NCBI GenBank assembly: GCA_000993615.1
Contig: LBWM01000007.1
Location: forward strand, 1 to 64,000
Direction of reading: 5' to 3'
Length of the DNA: 64,000 bases
From: Candidatus Peregrinibacteria bacterium GW2011_GWF2_39_17
Lineage (GTDB): Bacteria > Patescibacteriota > Gracilibacteria > UBA1369 > UBA12473
The notes under the pieces are model-generated. The model was not told where the DNA came from, made no database searches, and saw nothing but the letters and a program-made list of their open reading frames with translations. A program made the position numbers and the translations under genes. Positions 59,945 through 64,000 of the stretch are shown in pieces (the first letter of the stretch is position 1; the number at the start of each line of letters is the position of its first letter).

Positions 59945-61591
59945 CTATCGTTCTTCGAAAGAAGAATCGTTGGCTGAATTATTTTCAAGCGTTTGTTGAA
60001 TGGATTCTTCAAATCGTTGTTGGTTAGGCGTGTTTTGTAAATTTTGCAAATCAGCCTCAGTAACTCCCTGATCAGCCAAATCCTGCTCCAATTGTTGTTG
60101 AAGTATTTTTTGGTATTTTTCCGGTAAATAATCAAGAGGAACCTCAGCCAAAGCTAAATATTCCAGCGGATCGACTAAAACTCCATTTTGGTAAACCTCG
60201 AAATGGAGATGCGGACCAGTGGTGCGAACTCCTGCTCCCGGTGTTCCTGGGGTACCGCCGCTTAAGGCTACAATTTGGCCGCGTCTCACAAAATCTCCTT
60301 CCTTAACCAAAATTGCCGACACATGACCATAGACCGTCATTGCTCCTTTTTGATGGGCAAGTACCAAATAGCCATAACCTAGTTTTGCCTTGGAATCGCT
60401 TAAAGCTGCTGCATCATATACTTTGAACGCAAATCCGTCAGATGGAGCATAAATCACAGACCCGTGATTGGCGCGAATATCAAGAGCATGATGGGCGACC
60501 CCAAAAGCTGTAATATAGGAAGCATCATCAAAATAAGCAGTAAGTCCAGATGCGGGCGAAACAGGCCAGTCAAGCTTTAAGAAATCAGCTGCTTCATTAG
60601 TACTAAAATCCGCTTCCGTTTCATCGCGAATTGTTTGAATAGTTTGTAAATCAGCTGCGGTAAGAGTTTGTGACAGAATTGAAAAACGTTCATCTAAAAG
60701 ATTAATATTGTCGTAGAAAGAAGCAATCTCATTGGTAACTGCTTCCTGGGCAGCTAAATATGAAGCAAAAAGGTCGCGATAAATTTGATCATTTCCTTTG
60801 GTTTCATTTAGTAAATTTTGTTTTCCCTCAAACTGAGCTTGTAAATTGCGATGTTCTCCTTCTAACTGATCGCGAAGATCAGTAAGTTGCTCATGCTTAA
60901 TGTTGAGTTCGTAATTATTTCGTTTAATTTGATGATCAAGAGTTAAGAAGTGATCCATTAAAGTTTCGGCCTGATTTTCAAGCATCCCAAGGTAGGTATT
61001 TTGCTGCAAAACACTAGAAATTGTTTCTGGTTGAAGAAGGATTTTAAATCCATTTAAGTTGTTGCTATTATCGTAATAAAGATTTTTTTCAAGGTAAAGT
61101 AGGCGCAAGTAAGATTTTAAAATGTCACGTTGATGTTCTTGTTCCAGGGTATTGAAATTAACAGCTTCTAAACTTTTCCTAATATCAGTTTCTTTGACTG
61201 CAATTTGCGTTTCTACATTTCTAATTTTATTTTCACTTTCCCCTACCAATCCCTCTAAATGATTAACCTGGGATTGTAAGTCACTAATTTTGTAGCGATT
61301 TTGGTCAATTGTAGTGCGAGTTTCATCAATTTTGTCTTGAAGGCTTTGATAATTGTTTTGAGCTGATTGTAAGTAATCGCGTAATTTTATAAGCAAATAA
61401 GCGTTGCGCAAGGCGTCAGGGTCCAAGTTGCTAGTGTCAGGATTATCATTGCTTAGTTCATCTGTATTTGATGAGTCATTCGCTAATGAGGGCGCATAAG
61501 TACCTTGAGCCAGCACCGGGGAAATGTTTAAGCTAAATATTACGAGAATTAAAATCAGAAATCTGTATCGGAATTTTAAAGGAGATAGCAT
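59945..61591 (-). CDS. EnvC-like secreted M23 murein hydrolase or activator
   Basis: 548 residues. A signal peptide (FLILILVIFSLNISPVLAQ) precedes a coiled coil of about 200 residues (about 60-300). The M23 domain follows: HHALDIRANHGSVIYAPSDG, then YGHVSAILVKEGDFVRRGQI and TGPHLHFEVYQNGVLVDPL. The zinc ligands His-x3-Asp and HLH are all present, so the endopeptidase is probably active, unlike E. coli EnvC, whose site is degenerate. Coiled coil plus M23 is the EnvC/NlpD-type architecture for division-site wall splitting, consistent with the amidase/SpoIID protein at 0.6 kb. After the M23 domain is a Gln/Asn-rich tail of about 70 residues of unknown role. Confidence 0.88.
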   Translation of the reverse strand: MLSPLKFRYRFLILILVIFSLNISPVLAQGTYAPSLANDSSNTDELSNDNPDTSNLDPDALRNAYLLIKLRDYLQSAQNNYQSLQDKIDETRTTIDQNRYKISDLQSQVNHLEGLVGESENKIRNVETQIAVKETDIRKSLEAVNFNTLEQEHQRDILKSYLRLLYLEKNLYYDNSNNLNGFKILLQPETISSVLQQNTYLGMLENQAETLMDHFLTLDHQIKRNNYELNIKHEQLTDLRDQLEGEHRNLQAQFEGKQNLLNETKGNDQIYRDLFASYLAAQEAVTNEIASFYDNINLLDERFSILSQTLTAADLQTIQTIRDETEADFSTNEAADFLKLDWPVSPASGLTAYFDDASYITAFGVAHHALDIRANHGSVIYAPSDGFAFKVYDAAALSDSKAKLGYGYLVLAHQKGAMTVYGHVSAILVKEGDFVRRGQIVALSGGTPGTPGAGVRTTGPHLHFEVYQNGVLVDPLEYLALAEVPLDYLPEKYQKILQQQLEQDLADQGVTEADLQNLQNTPNQQRFEESIQQTLENNSANDSSFEER

Positions 61592-61785
61592 ATTAAAGAT
61601 ATTGGGCTGAACGGGAAAACAATAAATCTTTATATTTTACCTGATTCGGATTAGAAAATCCATCATTATAGCTTGAAAAGACCTGATAAGATGGTAAATT
61701 TCTAGCAAGTAATCTGGGTTTGTCTTCTTGTTTAGGTGGTGGCTGTCTGGGGTTTGGGATTCGAAATCTGTTTATTTTAAAATAT

Positions 61786-61859
61786 TGGGGCGTCGCCAAG
61801 CGGTAAGGCACTGGTTTCTGGCACCAGCATCCGGGGTTCGAATCCCTGCGCCCCAGCCA
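61786..61859 (+). tRNA. tRNA-Gln (CTG)
   Basis: Complete cloverleaf: acceptor TGGGGCG/CGCCCCA, anticodon stem CTGGT/ACCAG with loop TTCTGGC (anticodon CTG), T-arm CGGGG/CCCTG region with TTCGAAT, discriminator G, encoded CCA at 61857-61859. Its 3' part is duplicated 2050 nt downstream. Confidence 0.95.
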
Positions 61860-61862
61860 TTA
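61833..61862 (+). repeat. Putative attachment-site copy 1 (3' end of tRNA-Gln)
   Basis: A 30-nt stretch from the T-arm through CCATTA recurs at 63883-63912 with two mismatches. tRNA 3' ends are classical integration sites. Confidence 0.65.
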
Positions 61863-61874
61863 GGATATTGTGAA

Positions 61875-62423
61875 ATGAATAGTTTTACTATGCTAAAAAG
61901 CATAAAAATATCGGGATATAAATTGATCAAGGAAAGACCACTTGATCTTAAAAATTTAGCAAAGGTTAATTACTTTATTGGGAAAAATGGTTCCGGGAAA
62001 AGCTCTATCATTGAGTTAATAATGATGGTTTTTAACGCACAATATTGGAATCAAGATGATGCCAAAATTAATGAAGCCTTCGGAGATACCGATGTGGTAT
62101 TCAGCTCAGATTTTGCATTTGAGTACTCTTATGAATCTGATAAGGTTGAAGAGCTTGTAAAAATTGGGTTAAAACCAGGTCTTTTTAAGAGTGGGAAAGC
62201 CGTTTTACAAAAATTCAGTGGTAACCATTTAAGCGACATTGGTCACTATTTTGATTTAAGCAATTCAAGAAAAACTATTCCTCACAAAGAGCTTCTGACT
62301 TTGGATCTTGATACCTTACCTGCTTTTATTAATCGCGAAGATTTAAAGGGGTTTTTTATTTTGAAATCACATGCCAAGAACATGAAGATGGATGTTCCCA
62401 AAAATTTTTGGTGGACTTCCTGA
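61875..62423 (+). pseudogene. Truncated AAA/ABC-type ATPase (RecF/OLD-like) fragment
   Basis: About 182 residues from the ATG at 61875: SIKISGYKLIKERPLDL, then Walker A in YFIGKNGSGKSSIIELIMMVF near residue 37. Proteins of this type run 350 residues or more with a signature motif and Walker B, none of which is present. It stops soon after the segment DLKGFFILKSHAKNM, where a convergent ORF begins. It is therefore probably a decayed fragment, perhaps of an OLD-family or RecF-like nuclease/defence ATPase. It begins 15 nt after the tRNA-Gln CCA. Confidence 0.6.
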
Positions 62424-62634
62424 ATTCTTTTTCTGGGAGATCGCAGATTTTATGTTTTTCGCGCATCGTTTTGATGAACAGTTTGTAAGTGATGGGATAA
62501 TCTTCATGACCTTCAATTAGCTTTCTCATTTTCTGGTAATGCTCACGGTCAATTTCTGGAGAACACTTCTTTATACAAACATTTCCGTGAAACCAGTTTA
62601 AAACATGTAGGACTTTAGCTCTCTTTTTAGTCAT
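62356..62634 (-). CDS. Hypothetical small protein downstream of fic
   Basis: 92 residues, basic, no membrane segment or recognised domain. It overlaps the fic stop codon by 4 nt, so it is probably translationally coupled. Its C-terminal 23 codons overlap the end of the ATPase fragment on the other strand, which may mean the junction fused two pieces. Small proteins next to Fic genes are often antitoxins, but such antitoxins usually carry the inhibitory (S/T)xxxEG motif, which I do not see here. Confidence 0.45.
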   Translation of the reverse strand: MTKKRAKVLHVLNWFHGNVCIKKCSPEIDREHYQKMRKLIEGHEDYPITYKLFIKTMREKHKICDLPEKEFRKSTKNFWEHPSSCSWHVISK

Positions 62635-63695
62635 AATAGTGATTTGTATCTTGTAGCCCGTCCTTCACCATATCGCTCGATTTTTTTGAGATCTAAAAGT
62701 TTTGTTAGTACTTGGAGGACTGTTCCTACAGGCATCTTTAGTTTTTCACGAATTTCTTTGGGGCTAACTGTTTCCTGTGTCTGGACGTATTCCCAGACCA
62801 TGCGCTGTTTTTCAGAGAGAAGATGTTCAATTGATTCTTTGTCTAAAAGTTCAACTGCCAGCCGAGTCTGTTTTAGAAAAATAGTGAGAAAAAAGAAAAG
62901 CCATGGAGTGATGTCTTCTTTTTTGCTTTTCCAGGTTTTTTGTGATTTATTCAAAGCTAAATAGTAAGAATTTTTATTGTCCTCCACCAGCTTTTCGTGC
63001 GAAATATAGGGGGTATAGGTATAGCCATTTTTCAAAAGAAGTAGATTCGTAAGAATGCGGGAGCTGCGACCGTTTCCATCTTGAAAAGGATGAATGGAGA
63101 GAAATTCAAAAATAAAGTGCGCGACCACTAAAAGTGGATGGATTTCTTTTTTAGACAATTGTATTTGAGTCCAATCTATGAGTTCCGAAATCTCTTTTTG
63201 CACCAAAGGAGGAGGAGTGGGATCGAATAAAACACTCAACATTTCCCCAGAACTATCTTTGGCCTCTACTCTATTGCTCCCAAATTTGTAGTGCCCCCGA
63301 TGACGTTGATCTTTTTCTGAATACTTTAGTAATTCGTGATGGATATGTTTTATCGTATTTTCACTCAAGTTGATCTCTGAATAAGATTCGAAAATGTTAT
63401 TTAACAGCTCAGCATAACCAGCCACTTCCTGCTGGTCTCTTGTTTTGAGTTTTTGGATTTTGAGACCTTTCAGCAGTTTTTCTACTTCCAAATCTGAAAG
63501 TCTTGCCCCTTCAATACGAGTGGAAGAGCCTGTTGAAGTCACAATCACAGACTGTTTCAAACGGTTAAGAACTTGTGGAGATAAATTTACACCCGCTCTC
63601 CATTGTCCCTTCAATTCTTCAATCTGAGCCAGAAGATTATAAATCTTTTGTCCCATTTTAGGTTCGAAGAGGAATCTTTTTTTGAAACGATCCAT
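62631..63695 (-). CDS. Fic-domain protein (class II, self-inhibited)
   Basis: 354 residues. N-terminal helices include SSTRIEGA near residue 57, matching the inhibitory motif (S/T)xxxEG of class II Fic enzymes. The catalytic motif IHPFQDGNGRSSRIL near residue 196 fits HPFx(D/E)GNGRxxR exactly. A C-terminal winged-helix-like domain (about 290-354, KEIREKLKMPVGTVLQVLTKL) suggests DNA or partner binding. Fic proteins transfer AMP or other nucleotide groups onto target side chains. It lies in a small tRNA-bounded islet with a broken ATPase gene. The promoter is at 63721-63749. Confidence 0.92.
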   Translation of the reverse strand: MDRFKKRFLFEPKMGQKIYNLLAQIEELKGQWRAGVNLSPQVLNRLKQSVIVTSTGSSTRIEGARLSDLEVEKLLKGLKIQKLKTRDQQEVAGYAELLNNIFESYSEINLSENTIKHIHHELLKYSEKDQRHRGHYKFGSNRVEAKDSSGEMLSVLFDPTPPPLVQKEISELIDWTQIQLSKKEIHPLLVVAHFIFEFLSIHPFQDGNGRSSRILTNLLLLKNGYTYTPYISHEKLVEDNKNSYYLALNKSQKTWKSKKEDITPWLFFFLTIFLKQTRLAVELLDKESIEHLLSEKQRMVWEYVQTQETVSPKEIREKLKMPVGTVLQVLTKLLDLKKIERYGEGRATRYKSLL

Positions 63696-63720
63696 GGATT
63701 CAAATAAAGTTATATGCTTG

Positions 63721-63749
63721 ATTATAGGTGATTATATGTGATTTGTCGA
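63721..63749 (-). promoter_or_regulatory. fic promoter with TATAATCA direct repeats
   Basis: Minus strand: TCGACA (63744-63749), 17-nt spacer, TATAAT (63721-63726). TATAATCA occurs twice (once within the -10), suggesting an operator that could be recognised by the Fic winged-helix domain. Confidence 0.55.
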
Positions 63750-63882
63750 GACTTTTATCGATCCTAGTATATCTATAAACGACTTACAGAGCTATGGAGG
63801 AGGGGCACTCGGACAAAACAGTTTACAGATATCGCTAAAGACAGTTAGGCATTCCTTATTGCTTTTTACAGATTGAGAACTG

Positions 63883-63912
63883 GGGGTTCGAATCCTAGCG
63901 CCCCAGCCATTA
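63883..63912 (+). repeat. Putative attachment-site copy 2 (partial tRNA-Gln)
   Basis: 30 nt, 28 identical to the 3' end of tRNA-Gln, from the T-arm GGGGTTCGAATCC through GCGCCCCAGCCATTA. There is no complete cloverleaf: no acceptor 5' strand or anticodon arm is seen upstream, so it is a fragment. Confidence 0.7.
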
Positions 63913-64000
63913 CGTGCAGTTTGAAAGCCCATGATCCACTTTCCTAGGGAGAAGGAGAAGCGAATCCTAGGCTGGATTTGCTTTGTCCCGCCTCTGTTGG

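Larger units (their letters stand above)
63696..64000 (+). other. Intergenic tail with fic promoter and tRNA-Gln duplicate
   Basis: The interval contains the fic promoter (below), a G-rich patch near 63797-63810, and the tRNA-Gln 3' duplicate at 63883-63912. The last 88 nt hold two CCTAGG motifs (about 63932-63937 and 63967-63972) but no gene I can support. Confidence 0.4.

Noticed and set aside
63800-63912. A complete tRNA at the 63.88 kb duplicate.
   Set aside because: The T-arm and acceptor 3' strand match, but no matching 5' acceptor strand, D-arm or anticodon arm is found upstream.
1-64000. CRISPR arrays, rRNA genes, insertion sequences.
   Set aside because: No regularly spaced repeats, rRNA-like sequence or transposase motifs were seen.

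Overview
The window is AT-rich and densely packed, with short intergenic gaps and small, streamlined genes. Most starts have no Shine-Dalgarno sequence. Many coding regions resemble those of ultra-small Candidate Phyla Radiation (Patescibacteria) bacteria, with Peregrinibacteria/Gracilibacteria-like lineages as my best guess: a TrbC/VirB2-like pilin-type protein, large CARDB/NBR1-like surface proteins, VKOR with a thioredoxin-like lipoprotein, and a lone nucleotidyltransferase-fold protein. UGA is a normal stop (it ends pitA, der and others), so the glycine recoding of Gracilibacteria/SR1 does not apply. This assignment is inference; no rRNA gene is present. All four tRNAs (Gly-GCC, His-GTG, Leu-CAG, Gln-CTG) encode their 3' CCA.

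Layout: 0.1-5.7 kb, thioredoxin, a giant amidase/SpoIID wall enzyme, tsaB, a small structured RNA candidate, rsmI. 5.8-14 kb, a structured intergenic element, leuS, a cNMP-binding protein, a membrane protein, CorA, and rpsO-pnp with a hairpin leader. 14-19 kb, a copper operon (csoR, HMA-SafE-cupredoxin, copZ-like, copA) whose promoter spacer holds a likely CsoR operator. 19-25.9 kb, tRNA-Gly, a PiT phosphate transporter, tRNA-His, the VKOR/thioredoxin disulfide pair, a metalloprotease, rpsU-prmC-prfA. 25.9-34.2 kb, two divergent biosynthetic operons: aroF-aroB-aroA-aroK-nadB (minus) and a cystathionine synthase/lyase pair (plus). 34.3-37.5 kb, surface polysaccharide genes. 37.6-46 kb, PerM-like exporter, pilin-like protein, yggS, der, a nucleotidyltransferase-like gene, an unusual uvrC, yqeY. 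46-56 kb, a hairpin-rich spacer with tRNA-Leu, an FNR-type reductase, exported Memo and other lipoproteins, two unknown coiled-coil genes, a 1418-residue surface protein. 56-64 kb, purL-purQ, an EnvC-like M23 peptidase, and a 2-kb islet between tRNA-Gln and a duplicated piece of its 3' end, carrying a Fic gene and a broken ATPase.

The most exciting discovery is in the 613-nt gap between the aro and cys operons. On the minus strand a 30-codon leader ORF contains Phe-Trp-Phe-Tyr-Phe-Tyr-Phe and is followed, about 36 nt later, by an intrinsic terminator, upstream of aroF (DAHP synthase). On the plus strand a 21-codon leader ORF contains Cys-Cys-Cys and is followed by an intrinsic terminator just before the cystathionine beta-synthase-like gene. 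Both have the layout of classical ribosome-mediated attenuators, with the stalling codons matching the end products. Other notable points are a GNAT acetyltransferase-like domain inserted into the UvrC nuclease domain, an amidase fused to a SpoIID transglycosylase, several start codons at the predicted transcription start (leaderless mRNAs), and several strong RNA hairpins with no known family.
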